Assembly: GCA_019347855.1 (NCBI GenBank)
Contig: JAHWKO010000013.1
Span: 1 to 36,951 of the forward strand
DNA length: 36,951 nucleotides
Direction of reading: 5' to 3'
Origin: Actinomycetota bacterium
GTDB taxonomy: Bacteria; Actinomycetota; Nitriliruptoria; Nitriliruptorales; JAHWKO01
Under the pieces are notes generated by a model. It worked only from the letters and a program-made list of their open reading frames with translations, searched no databases and was not told the origin of the DNA. Every line of letters begins with the position of its first letter. Position 1 is the first letter of the stretch. The translations under genes were made by a program, and so were the position numbers. This document shows, piece after piece, positions 1-7,079 of this stretch.

Positions 1-325
1 CTTCCGTACCTGTTCGCGCGAGCGGGTCGTTGGGCGGGTCGACGGCCGCGGGCGGCGGCTCCTCGCCGACGGGCGGGGCGGGGGTGGGCGTGTCGCTGGG
101 AGGTGCATCGGTGGGGGACGTCGGGGGATCCGTAGGCTCGGAGGTCGGTCCGTCGGTCGGACCCCCCGTCGGGACGTCGGTCGGCAGCGGTTGCTCGCTG
201 CCCTGGACCTCGACGGTGACGGGCACGCTCTGCGCGACGACCTCGTTCGCTCCCAACAGCAGGAACACGGCTACGAGCAGTGCCCCGGCGCTTCGGGTTC
301 GGAGGCTGTGCCATCCTCGTGTCAT
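1..325 (-). CDS. Secreted Pro/Thr-rich protein with LAxTG sortase signal (C-terminus beyond window)
   Basis: Reading leftward from an ATG at 325 the frame stays open to the window edge (108 codons seen). The first ~32 residues form a signal peptide: a basic start (MTRGWHSLRTRSAG), a hydrophobic core (ALLVAVFLLLGA) and a likely cut after VVAQ. The mature part has a short beta-like stretch (VPVTVEVQGSEQ), then about 60 residues of Pro/Thr/Ser/Asp repeats of the PTD/PTS type, typical of a wall-spanning stalk. Residues 102-106 are LARTG, matching the LAxTG signal recognised by class E sortases of high-GC actinobacteria; the hydrophobic anchor and basic tail expected next lie outside the window. 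An AGGA sits about 11 nt before the ATG. Role in the cell wall is unknown. Real coding is well supported; sortase anchoring is inferred from the motif alone. Confidence 0.7.
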   Translation of the reverse strand, partial: MTRGWHSLRTRSAGALLVAVFLLLGANEVVAQSVPVTVEVQGSEQPLPTDVPTGGPTDGPTSEPTDPPTSPTDAPPSDTPTPAPPVGEEPPPAAVDPPNDPLARTGTE

Positions 326-364
326 CCTCTTGGCTGTCCTGAGCAGTGGTCTGTCTGGCGGAAC

Positions 365-380
365 GTGACCGGCGGGTCAC
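365..380. promoter_or_regulatory. 16-bp palindrome, possible operator
   Basis: GTGACC-ggcg-GGTCAC is a perfect 6-bp inverted repeat about 40 bp before the start of the leftward LAxTG-protein gene. It could be a repressor site or a short hairpin in the leader. No family can be named. Confidence 0.25.
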
Positions 381-511
381 GGTGAGTGCGTTCATAGTGT
401 CGGAGCCCAGACCTGCGGCCGGTATGGCCCGCGGGAAGGAGAACCGGTGGCGATATCGGACTAGCCACCCGTTGGGTAGTAGAGAGAGAACGGCCCCGCG
501 GCGCTGACCCA

Positions 512-530
512 TTAGGTGAGGCTAACCTCA
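512..530. promoter_or_regulatory. Iron box 1 (DtxR/IdeR-type operator)
   Basis: TTAGGTGAGGCTAACCTCA matches 17 of 19 positions of the actinobacterial iron-box consensus TTAGGTTAGSCTAACCTAA. A wider perfect inverted repeat, AGGTGAGG-ctaa-CCTCACCT, covers 514-533. It lies 40 bp before the ATG of the small lipoprotein at 571, where Fe(II)-loaded DtxR/IdeR would be expected to block transcription when iron is plentiful. Confidence 0.75.
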
Positions 531-549
531 CCTAGCCTGACCTGAGTCG

Positions 550-2145
550 TCACTCCAGAGAGGTCCCTCGATGCGATCCCTGCCTGTCCGCCGAGCGTTC
601 GCCGCCGGCCTCCTCATCTTCGCCGTCGCCGCGTGCGGCACCGACGACGGCGCGGGGGTCCGAGAACTGGACGGAGGCGGCGAGACCACCGACAGCACCG
701 GTACGGGCACGGGAATCGGGACCGAGGCGGGGACGGAGTCGCCCACGGACGCGGGGACCGAGACGGCCACCGAGTCCTCCAGCTGACGTCCAGCCCCAGC
801 CGGCCAGCGCCCCGAGCGCGACCGTCCACGCCCCATGCAGTGCCCACATCTGCAGACCAGGGCGCAGGTAGTCGGGGAGCGCGGCGGTCCAGCCGCGGAA
901 CGACGGGTTCGCGGTCGAGGCGAAGTCCACGACCCACGTGACGTCGCCCCGCGCCGCTTCGAACGCGACCCACACGTAGGCCACGATCCCCACCGCCCCC
1001 AGGACGGCGACCGCGCACGTGCGGCGCAGCGACCGGTCGGCCCACCAGCCGATCGCCGCCGCCGCCAGCGGCAGGACCACGACGGTCTGGCGACCGGCGA
1101 ACCACCAACCGTGCATGGTGAGCGCCACGAACGTGGCGGTGAACCAGCCGGCCGCGAGCGGTGCGAGCAGCCCGCCCCACCCTCGTGGACGACGCCGAGC
1201 CAGTGCCGCGACCGCGGGGACCGCCAGGAGCCAGGCCGGCTGCCAGGCTGCGAGCCCGAACCCACGGTCGACCCACAGCCCGACCAGGCGGCGCGCTCGG
1301 CCGAGGTGGTCCGGGTCGGTGCCGACCACGCTCAGCTCTCCGCCGTTCGCCTGGAAGAACCGTCCCGATGCGTACGCCGTGAGCCCGTCGTACCAGGCCA
1401 GGTGGGCGACCGCGTACGCGAACCCGGCCAGCCCCAGTCCGGCCACCAGCGCGGCAGCGACGCGTCGATCGCCCCGTCGCCACAGCTGGACCAGACCTGT
1501 CGCGGCCAGCGCCGCAGCCACGAACACGTACTTCACCGACAGCCAGGGCAGGGCGACCACGGCGGCCCCGAGCCCGGCGACCGCCCACGGTCCCATGCGC
1601 CCGGTCAGCGCGGCGACCGCGACGAGCACGGCCAGTGCAGCTGGCAGTTCCGGGTAGACCTGGTGCCCGTACACCGCCAGAGGTGCGGCGCACGCGAACA
1701 CGACGGCGGTCACCGTGGCCACCCCGACCCGGACCTCGAAGCGGCGAACCATGACCCAGACGAGCAGCGCCCCGAGCGCCCCAGCCACGGCGGCCAGGGC
1801 TAGCTTCGCGCCGACGAAGCCGCCGAGGAGCACCGGTCCGGCCAGCAACACCGGCAGCATCGGGTCGTGGGGGACGACCATCGAACCATCCCGCTGCTCC
1901 GCGGACTGCGGCTTCAGACCTCGCTCGTGGAACGGGCGGTACCGGTCGTCCGCGATCTCGTCCGACACGTCCAGGTCGCCGTCCTCGCCGAGGCTGATCG
2001 CGGTCAGGAGGTAGTGGGGCTCGTCGCCGCTCGTCCGCATGCCGTACGTGGCCCGTCCGGGTATGCCCAGCGCCGCTGCCCCGAAGGCAACGGCAGCGAC
2101 CAACGCCATGGCGCGCCGCAACGTCAGCCAGCCGGGGCTCGACAT
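550..2145 (-). CDS. GT-C-type polytopic membrane glycosyltransferase (putative)
   Basis: The 531-residue product has roughly ten hydrophobic segments spread from the N-terminus to about residue 450. Its first extracytoplasmic loop carries SGDEPHYLLTAISLG, the acidic DE pattern typical of GT-C enzymes (ArnT/PMT-like) that take sugar from a polyprenyl-phosphate donor on the outer face of the membrane. HGWWFAGRQ near the later membrane segments is also typical. ATG 2145 is chosen because GGAGAG precedes it; an in-frame ATG at 2208 would add a 21-residue Pro-rich lead and lies only 23 bp from iron box 2. The last ~80 codons are Arg/Gly-rich, non-membrane, and run antisense to the lipoprotein gene at 571-786; they have no recognisable fold. 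Acceptor and sugar are unknown. Confidence 0.65.
   Translation of the reverse strand: MSSPGWLTLRRAMALVAAVAFGAAALGIPGRATYGMRTSGDEPHYLLTAISLGEDGDLDVSDEIADDRYRPFHERGLKPQSAEQRDGSMVVPHDPMLPVLLAGPVLLGGFVGAKLALAAVAGALGALLVWVMVRRFEVRVGVATVTAVVFACAAPLAVYGHQVYPELPAALAVLVAVAALTGRMGPWAVAGLGAAVVALPWLSVKYVFVAAALAATGLVQLWRRGDRRVAAALVAGLGLAGFAYAVAHLAWYDGLTAYASGRFFQANGGELSVVGTDPDHLGRARRLVGLWVDRGFGLAAWQPAWLLAVPAVAALARRRPRGWGGLLAPLAAGWFTATFVALTMHGWWFAGRQTVVVLPLAAAAIGWWADRSLRRTCAVAVLGAVGIVAYVWVAFEAARGDVTWVVDFASTANPSFRGWTAALPDYLRPGLQMWALHGAWTVALGALAGWGWTSAGGLGGRLGPRVRGRLRPRLGPDSRARTGAVGGLAASVQFSDPRAVVGAARGDGEDEEAGGERSADRQGSHRGTSLE
571..786 (+). CDS. Small Thr/Glu/Gly-rich lipoprotein under an iron box
   Basis: A 71-residue product with a lipoprotein signal peptide: basic start, hydrophobic core, lipobox AVAAC with Cys22. 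The mature part (~50 residues) is acidic and rich in Thr, Gly, Glu and Ser and looks disordered, similar to an O-glycosylated or linker-like tail; no fold is recognised. The ATG has GAGAGG about 7 nt upstream. Third codon positions are about 88% G/C, far above what chance antisense would need, so the frame is probably real. The whole gene lies opposite the C-terminal end of the leftward glycosyltransferase gene. An iron box 40 bp upstream suggests expression in low iron. Function unknown; a role near the cell surface in iron acquisition is only inference. Confidence 0.6.
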   Translation: MRSLPVRRAFAAGLLIFAVAACGTDDGAGVRELDGGGETTDSTGTGTGIGTEAGTESPTDAGTETATESSS

Positions 2146-2231
2146 CGACTCTCCGTGAGCGTGGGGAGCCTCGGCCGGCGGTTCGACAACGGGGGTCGGG
2201 TACCCCATCGTGTGGCATCCCCGTTCCGAGG

Positions 2232-2250
2232 TAAGGTGAGCCTAACCTAT
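2232..2250. promoter_or_regulatory. Iron box 2, overlapping the SD and start codon of the iron-binding lipoprotein gene
   Basis: TAAGGTGAGCCTAACCTAT matches 16 of 19 positions of the DtxR/IdeR consensus. It lies between the divergent glycosyltransferase and ferric-transporter genes. Its left half supplies the AAGGTGAG ribosome-binding sequence, and its last two bases are the first two of the ATG at 2249. Confidence 0.75.
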
Positions 2251-3271
2251 GCTGACTTCCCCGCACGGATCCCGGGTCCGCCTCGTCGCACTCCTCGCCG
2301 TCCTCGCGATGGCGTTGCCGGCCTGCGGCATCGCCACCGGCGACGACCGGGTGGTGCGCGTCTACTCCGCCCGGCACTACGACCTCGAGCCGGCGTTCGA
2401 GCGGTTCGCGCAGGAGACCGGGATCTCCGTCGAGTTCCTGACCGGCGGGGGAGCGGAGCTGCGGGAGCGCATCAAGGCCGAGGGCGAGGACACGCTGGCC
2501 GACGTCTACATGACGGTCGACGCGGGCAACCTCCACCTGGCCACCGAGCAGGGCATCTTCCGGCCCGTCGAGTCGGAGGTCCTCGAAGGGGCCGTCCCCG
2601 ACGCCCTCCGCGATCCCGAGGGACGGTGGTTCGGCCTCTCGATGCGGGCCCGCACGATCGTCTACCACCCCGACCGGGTCGATCCGTCCGAGCTGTCGAC
2701 CTACGAGGCCCTCGCGGACCCGCAGTGGCAGGGCCGCCTCTGCATGCGCAACTCCACGAACGTCTACACGCAGTCCCTGATCGCCAGCCTGATCGCCCAT
2801 CACGGGTACGACGGCGCCAGGGAGATCGTGGCCGGGTGGATCGACAACGACCTCGAGATCCTCAACAGCGACGTCCAGATCCTCGAGACGATCGCCGAGG
2901 GGGGGTGCGATGTCGGCATCGCGAACCACTACTACCTGGCGCGCCTGCTCGAGGACGATCCCGACCTCCCGGTCGAGGTCTTCTGGGCGAACCAGGACGG
3001 GCGCGGCGTCCACGTCAACATCAGCGGGGCGGGCGTGACCCAGCACGCGGATGACCCGGACCTCGCCCTGCGACTGCTCGAGTGGCTGGCCACCGACGGT
3101 CAGCAGAGCTTCGTCCAGGGGAACCACGAGTACCCGGTGAACCCCGATGTCGAGCCCGGGGAGCTGATCCGCGGGTTCGGGAGCTTCGACCGCGACACCC
3201 TGAACGCATCGGAGTTCGGAGCGCTGAACAGCGAAGCGGTCCGGCTGATGGACGAGGTCGGCTACACGTGA
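2249..3271 (+). CDS. Ferric-iron ABC transporter substrate-binding lipoprotein (FbpA/FutA family)
   Basis: The 340-residue protein binds Fe(III) outside the membrane and hands it to the permease encoded next. A lipoprotein signal peptide ends in ALPAC (Cys26). The mature protein begins with RVVRVYSARHYDLEPAFERF, the opening strand of class D binding proteins such as FbpA, FutA and IdiA, with the conserved N-terminal Tyr region. A YY pair (NHYYLARL, around residue 228) matches the metal-ligand tyrosines in the C-terminal lobe. Length fits the family. The operon continues with the permease 19 bp downstream. Regulation by DtxR/IdeR is strongly suggested by iron box 2, which overlaps the start. 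The ATG at 2249 is taken because AAGGTG lies 8-10 nt before it. Spermidine/thiamine-type binding proteins are the main alternative, less likely given the operator. Confidence 0.88.
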   Translation: MLTSPHGSRVRLVALLAVLAMALPACGIATGDDRVVRVYSARHYDLEPAFERFAQETGISVEFLTGGGAELRERIKAEGEDTLADVYMTVDAGNLHLATEQGIFRPVESEVLEGAVPDALRDPEGRWFGLSMRARTIVYHPDRVDPSELSTYEALADPQWQGRLCMRNSTNVYTQSLIASLIAHHGYDGAREIVAGWIDNDLEILNSDVQILETIAEGGCDVGIANHYYLARLLEDDPDLPVEVFWANQDGRGVHVNISGAGVTQHADDPDLALRLLEWLATDGQQSFVQGNHEYPVNPDVEPGELIRGFGSFDRDTLNASEFGALNSEAVRLMDEVGYT

Positions 3272-3290
3272 TCGCGACGACGGTCCACGC

Positions 3291-4979
3291 ATGAGCACGG
3301 TCCCAGCCCGGCGAGGATGGACCGTGATCGCGGTCGTGGCGGCGGTGCTCGTCGTCGTCCCCGTCGTGGCCGTCGCATCGAGCATCCTGACCCCGTCAGT
3401 GGAGGTTTGGGGCCACCTGTGGCGGACCCGGCTGCCCGAGATGCTCATGGACACCGTCGGGCTCATGGTCCTCGTCGGGATCGGGACGCTCGTCGTCGGG
3501 GGAGGGCTCGCGTGGCTCGTCACCGCCTACCGGTTCCCCGGGCAACGGGCGTTCCGGTGGCTGCTGGTGCTGCCTCTGGCGATGCCGGCCTACGTCCTGG
3601 GGTTCGTGTTCCTCGCGATGCTGTCCTACGCGGGTCCGATCCAGGGCGGGCTGCGCGCGGTGTTCGGTTCGAGCGCGTGGTTCCCCGATGTCCGCAACGT
3701 CCCCGGCGCCGCGGTGGTGCTGACGCTCACGCTCTACCCGTACGTCTACCTGCTCACCCGGTCGGCCCTCTTCGAGCAGGGGGCGTCCACGTTCGAGGCA
3801 GCGCGGATGCTCGGCCACTCCCGGCTCCAGGCGGCCCGTCGGGTCGTGCTGCCGCTGGCGCGCCCGTCCCTGGCCGCCGGCCTCACCCTCGTGATGCTCG
3901 AGACCCTCACGGATTTCGCCACCGTGCAGTACTTCAACGTCCAGACCGTGTCGGTCGGTGTGTACCGGGTCTGGAAGGGGATGTTCGACCGGACCGCGGC
4001 GACCGAACTGGCGGCGCTGGTGCTGGTCTTCGCGTTCGCCGTCATCGTCGTCGAGCGGGTCCTGCGCGGCCGCGCCAGGTACCACCAGGAGGGCGGCGCC
4101 GCGAGGCGGATCGAGCCGGTCCGTCTCCGTGGTTCGAAGGCGTGGGGGGCGACGGCCGCGTGCCTCGCCGTGCTCACCGCGGCGTTCATCGGCCCCGTGC
4201 TGCAGCTCCTGGCGTGGGCCGATGAGGAGACGATCCGTGGGTTGCAGGGTCGGGTCGACCCGCGGTTCCTCACCTACCTGTGGCACAGCCTCCTGGTCGG
4301 GTCGATCGCCGCCGTCGGGTGCGTGATCGTCGCGGTCCTCGTCGCGAACGCGGCCCGGATGAACGGTGACCGCCTCACCCGGACCTCGGCCCAACTGACC
4401 ACCGTGGGCTACGCGGTACCCGGCCCGGTGGTCGCGATCGGCGTGATCACGGTGCTGGCGGGTCTGGACACGGTGGTCGATAGTCTCGGACTGCCCGGTG
4501 GGCGGGGACTTCTGGTCACCGGCTCCCTCGTCGGACTGATCTACGCGTACGTCGTACGGTTCCTCGCTCTGGGCACGAACAGCGTCGACGCCAGCCTCCA
4601 GAAGGTCACACCCGCGATGACCATGTCCGCCCTCACCCTGGGTGCCGCGCCCCGGGAGGTCATGCGACGGATCCACCTGCCGCTGATCCGTAGGGGTGTC
4701 GGGGTGGCGCTCGTCCTGATCCTGATCGACGCGTTGAAGGAGCTGCCGATCGTGCTCCTGCTGCGTCCCTTCGGCTTCGACACGCTGTCGGTCTGGGTGT
4801 GGCAGCTCGCCACCGAATCCCGGTGGGAGGGGGCCGCACTGCCGGCTCTCACCATCGTGGCCGCGGCGCTGGTCCCGGTCGTGCTGCTCGTCCGCCGGTC
4901 GCCGGACCGTGACCCGGCCGATGTCGAGGGCGCGCCGACGGTGGCCGAGACGGTCCGCGAACGGGAGCTCGTGGGATGA
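3291..4979 (+). CDS. Ferric-iron ABC transporter permease, fused two-domain (FbpB-like)
   Basis: The 562-residue protein has about twelve membrane spans in two homologous halves, each ending in a binding-protein-dependent transport domain. EAA-type coupling loops occur in both: EAARMLGHSRLQAARRVVLPL near residue 165 and LTLGAAPREVMRRIHLPLI near residue 450. One chain therefore forms the whole channel, as in FbpB/SfuB-type iron permeases. It follows the binding lipoprotein by 19 bp and overlaps the ATPase gene by 4 bp (ATGA), so the three are one transcript. Lacks a strong Shine-Dalgarno; translation may depend on coupling to the gene before. Confidence 0.9.
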   Translation: MSTVPARRGWTVIAVVAAVLVVVPVVAVASSILTPSVEVWGHLWRTRLPEMLMDTVGLMVLVGIGTLVVGGGLAWLVTAYRFPGQRAFRWLLVLPLAMPAYVLGFVFLAMLSYAGPIQGGLRAVFGSSAWFPDVRNVPGAAVVLTLTLYPYVYLLTRSALFEQGASTFEAARMLGHSRLQAARRVVLPLARPSLAAGLTLVMLETLTDFATVQYFNVQTVSVGVYRVWKGMFDRTAATELAALVLVFAFAVIVVERVLRGRARYHQEGGAARRIEPVRLRGSKAWGATAACLAVLTAAFIGPVLQLLAWADEETIRGLQGRVDPRFLTYLWHSLLVGSIAAVGCVIVAVLVANAARMNGDRLTRTSAQLTTVGYAVPGPVVAIGVITVLAGLDTVVDSLGLPGGRGLLVTGSLVGLIYAYVVRFLALGTNSVDASLQKVTPAMTMSALTLGAAPREVMRRIHLPLIRRGVGVALVLILIDALKELPIVLLLRPFGFDTLSVWVWQLATESRWEGAALPALTIVAAALVPVVLLVRRSPDRDPADVEGAPTVAETVRERELVG

Positions 4980-6061
4980 GCGTCGTCGTCTCCCTCCGTG
5001 ACGCGTCCAAGAGGTTCGGCGACACCCTCGCCGTCGACCGGTTGACCCTCGACGTCGAGACCGGTGAGCTGCTCACGCTCGTCGGACCGAGCGGGTGCGG
5101 CAAGTCCACCGTGCTGCGGGTGGTCGCCGGTCTGCTCGAGCCGGACACGGGCACCGTCTCGATCGACGGACGGGTCGTCGCCGGGGAGGGTCACTGGGTG
5201 CCGGCCGAGCGACGCCGCGTCGGCATCGTCTTCCAGGACGATGCGCTGTTCCCGCACCTCACGGTCGCCCAGAACGTCGCCTTCGGGTTGGGCCGCCGTG
5301 GCGTCACGCGACAGCGTGGCCGCGTCGACGACGTCCTCGAGCTCGTGGAGATGGCCGGGTTCGCGGAGCGTTACCCGCACGAGCTGTCCGGGGGCGAGAA
5401 GCAGCGCATCGCCCTGGCACGGGCCCTGGCCCCCGAACCGGAGGTCCTCCTGCTCGATGAGCCGTTCTCCGACCTCGACCGCAACCTCCGGTTGCAGGTG
5501 CGCGCCGAGACGATCCGGGTGCTCCGAGAGGTCGGCGCGACCGCCGTGTTCGTGACGCACGATCAGGAGGAGGCGCTCTCCGTCGGCGACCGGGTCGTGG
5601 TGATGCGGGCCGGGCGCACCGAGCAGGTCGATCACCCGGCCGTGGTCTTCCACGCTCCGACCAACCGGTTCGTCGCCACGTTCATGGGCGACGCCGACTT
5701 CCTCCCGGGTGAGGTCGCGGGTGGACGGCTCGTCACCGAAGCCGGCGAGACCGCCGCCCCGTCGACCGCGCACGACGGTGACCAGCTGCACGTCATGTCC
5801 CGTCCCCACGAGCTGTCGTTCGTGGCCGACCCGGACGGCACCGGTCACGTGCTCGACCGTGAGTTCCAGGGAGGGTTCGTGGTCTACCGGATCCGACTGG
5901 CTTCTGGTCTGGTCGTCCGGTGTTTGCGACCGCACACCGAGGACCACCCTCCGGGGACCTCCGTCAAGGTGTTCATGGACCACGGCCACGAGCCGACGGT
6001 CTTCCGGGGTGAGGTGGCCGTCTCGAGCGCCGACCACGCCCCAGGGTCACCCCGCCCGTAG
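4976..6061 (+). CDS. Ferric-iron ABC transporter ATPase (FbpC-like)
   Basis: The 361-residue cytoplasmic ATPase powers the permease encoded just before. It has Walker A GPSGCGKST (~38-46), a Q-loop (VGIVFQDDALFPHL), the ABC signature LSGGEKQRIALARA (~137), Walker B VLLLDEPFSDLD and the switch His (VFVTHDQEEAL). After residue ~230 comes a TOBE-like regulatory domain as in FbpC/PotA-type subunits. The ATG overlaps the permease stop by 4 bp. Its 3' end overlaps the convergent epimerase gene by 15 bp. Confidence 0.92.
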   Translation: MSVVVSLRDASKRFGDTLAVDRLTLDVETGELLTLVGPSGCGKSTVLRVVAGLLEPDTGTVSIDGRVVAGEGHWVPAERRRVGIVFQDDALFPHLTVAQNVAFGLGRRGVTRQRGRVDDVLELVEMAGFAERYPHELSGGEKQRIALARALAPEPEVLLLDEPFSDLDRNLRLQVRAETIRVLREVGATAVFVTHDQEEALSVGDRVVVMRAGRTEQVDHPAVVFHAPTNRFVATFMGDADFLPGEVAGGRLVTEAGETAAPSTAHDGDQLHVMSRPHELSFVADPDGTGHVLDREFQGGFVVYRIRLASGLVVRCLRPHTEDHPPGTSVKVFMDHGHEPTVFRGEVAVSSADHAPGSPRP

Positions 6062-6997
6062 CTCGGTCGCCGCGTGGAACCGCGCCTCGGTGTCAGGCAT
6101 GGCGGCAGCCTGTCGGAACACGAGCTCGTCGAGATCGGTCCGTGGCGTGAAGCCGAGCAGCTGCCGGCACCGGACGGTGTCGGCGAGGGTGTCTGTGGGT
6201 TCGCCGTTGGGGTCGTGATGGACGTCGAGCCGGACGGGAACCCGACACGCTGCTGCCACCGCCTGGACGAGCTCCTGGAGGCTCCGTCCTCGACCGGTGC
6301 CGAGGTTCAGCGTCGTCGCGTGGCCCGATGCGGCCAGTCGGACCAGCCCCTCGACGACGTCCCGGACGTCGGTGACGTCGCGTGTCCGGGACAGTGATCC
6401 GATCACGGGCAACGCGCGTCCGGTGCGGGCGGCCGTCAGCCAGATCGCGATCGCCATGTCCGCACGCTGCCGCTCGCCGGCGACGGTGAACGGTCGCACG
6501 ACAGCGACGTGTCCTCCTGCGTCGCGACGCACCTCGCAGCGTCGTTCCAACCGCGTCTTCGACCGGGCGTACCCCCCGCGGGGACGGAGGGGCGCATCCT
6601 CCTGGCACGGCTCGGCGCGTCCGGCCCGATCGATGCACGGGGCGCCGCCGTACACCGAGGAGGAGGACACCACGACCGTCGTGACCGACGGGGGGACCTC
6701 CCGGAGCACGACCTCGCCCGCGAGGACGTTGTCCCTCCACCGTCGGTACTCGATGTCCTCCGCGTCGTCACGCACGCCCGGGCACCCAGCCAGGTGGAAC
6801 ACGACATCCGCCTCCCGGAGCGCGCCTCGGACGCGGTCGTCCGGCTCGGACAGGTCGGCTCGCACGTGGGCGCCGGTGGTCGCGACCCGCGGCCCGCGGT
6901 CGATGCCGATGACGTCGAGCCCGTCCCCGCCGAGTCGTTCGACGAGGTGGCTGCCGATGAACCCGGACGAGCCGGTCACGAGGGCGGTGTCGGTCAC
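6047..6997 (-). CDS. NAD-dependent sugar-nucleotide epimerase/dehydratase
   Basis: The 316-residue extended SDR has the NAD-binding motif TGSSGFIGSHL at residues 8-18. Its catalytic Ser/Tyr/Lys set shows as VVVSSSSVYGG and YARSK. The C-terminal half fits the sugar-nucleotide-binding part of UDP-glucose 4-epimerase-like enzymes (TRDVTDVRDVVEGLVRLA, LNLGTGRGRSLQELVQAV). The GTG start at 6997 is preceded by GGAGCGAG. The start lies 27 bp from iron box 3, divergent from the GT operon, so it may be derepressed when iron is scarce. Probable role: supplying an epimerised nucleotide sugar to the glycosyltransferases on either side. Exact substrate cannot be read from sequence. Confidence 0.82.
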   Translation of the reverse strand: MTDTALVTGSSGFIGSHLVERLGGDGLDVIGIDRGPRVATTGAHVRADLSEPDDRVRGALREADVVFHLAGCPGVRDDAEDIEYRRWRDNVLAGEVVLREVPPSVTTVVVSSSSVYGGAPCIDRAGRAEPCQEDAPLRPRGGYARSKTRLERRCEVRRDAGGHVAVVRPFTVAGERQRADMAIAIWLTAARTGRALPVIGSLSRTRDVTDVRDVVEGLVRLAASGHATTLNLGTGRGRSLQELVQAVAAACRVPVRLDVHHDPNGEPTDTLADTVRCRQLLGFTPRTDLDELVFRQAAAMPDTEARFHAATELRAG

Positions 6998-7024
6998 GTC
7001 TCGCTCCGCGTGTGGTGGGCCAGG

Positions 7025-7043
7025 TAAGGTTAGGGCAACCTAA
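7025..7043. promoter_or_regulatory. Iron box 3 in a divergent promoter
   Basis: TAAGGTTAGGGCAACCTAA matches 16 of 19 consensus positions. A second register, AGGTTAG (7027-7033) and CTAACCT (7040-7046), gives a perfect 7-bp inverted repeat. It sits 27 bp from the epimerase start on one side and 36 bp from the GT-operon start on the other, so one bound DtxR/IdeR dimer pair could control both. Confidence 0.7.
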
Positions 7044-7079
7044 CCTCAACCTCCGCCCCAGGCCACACGGAGCTCCGCC

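Noticed and set aside
436..464. Five-codon leader ORF (GTG to TAG) with AAGGAG upstream
   Set aside because: Lies before the iron box, so probably before the transcription start of the lipoprotein gene; no attenuator hairpin pair could be shown.
614..3523. A 969-codon leftward open frame
   Set aside because: It runs antisense or out of frame to the lipoprotein, GT-C, iron-binding and permease genes, and its translation is Arg/Gly/Pro-rich without any fold. A high-GC shadow.
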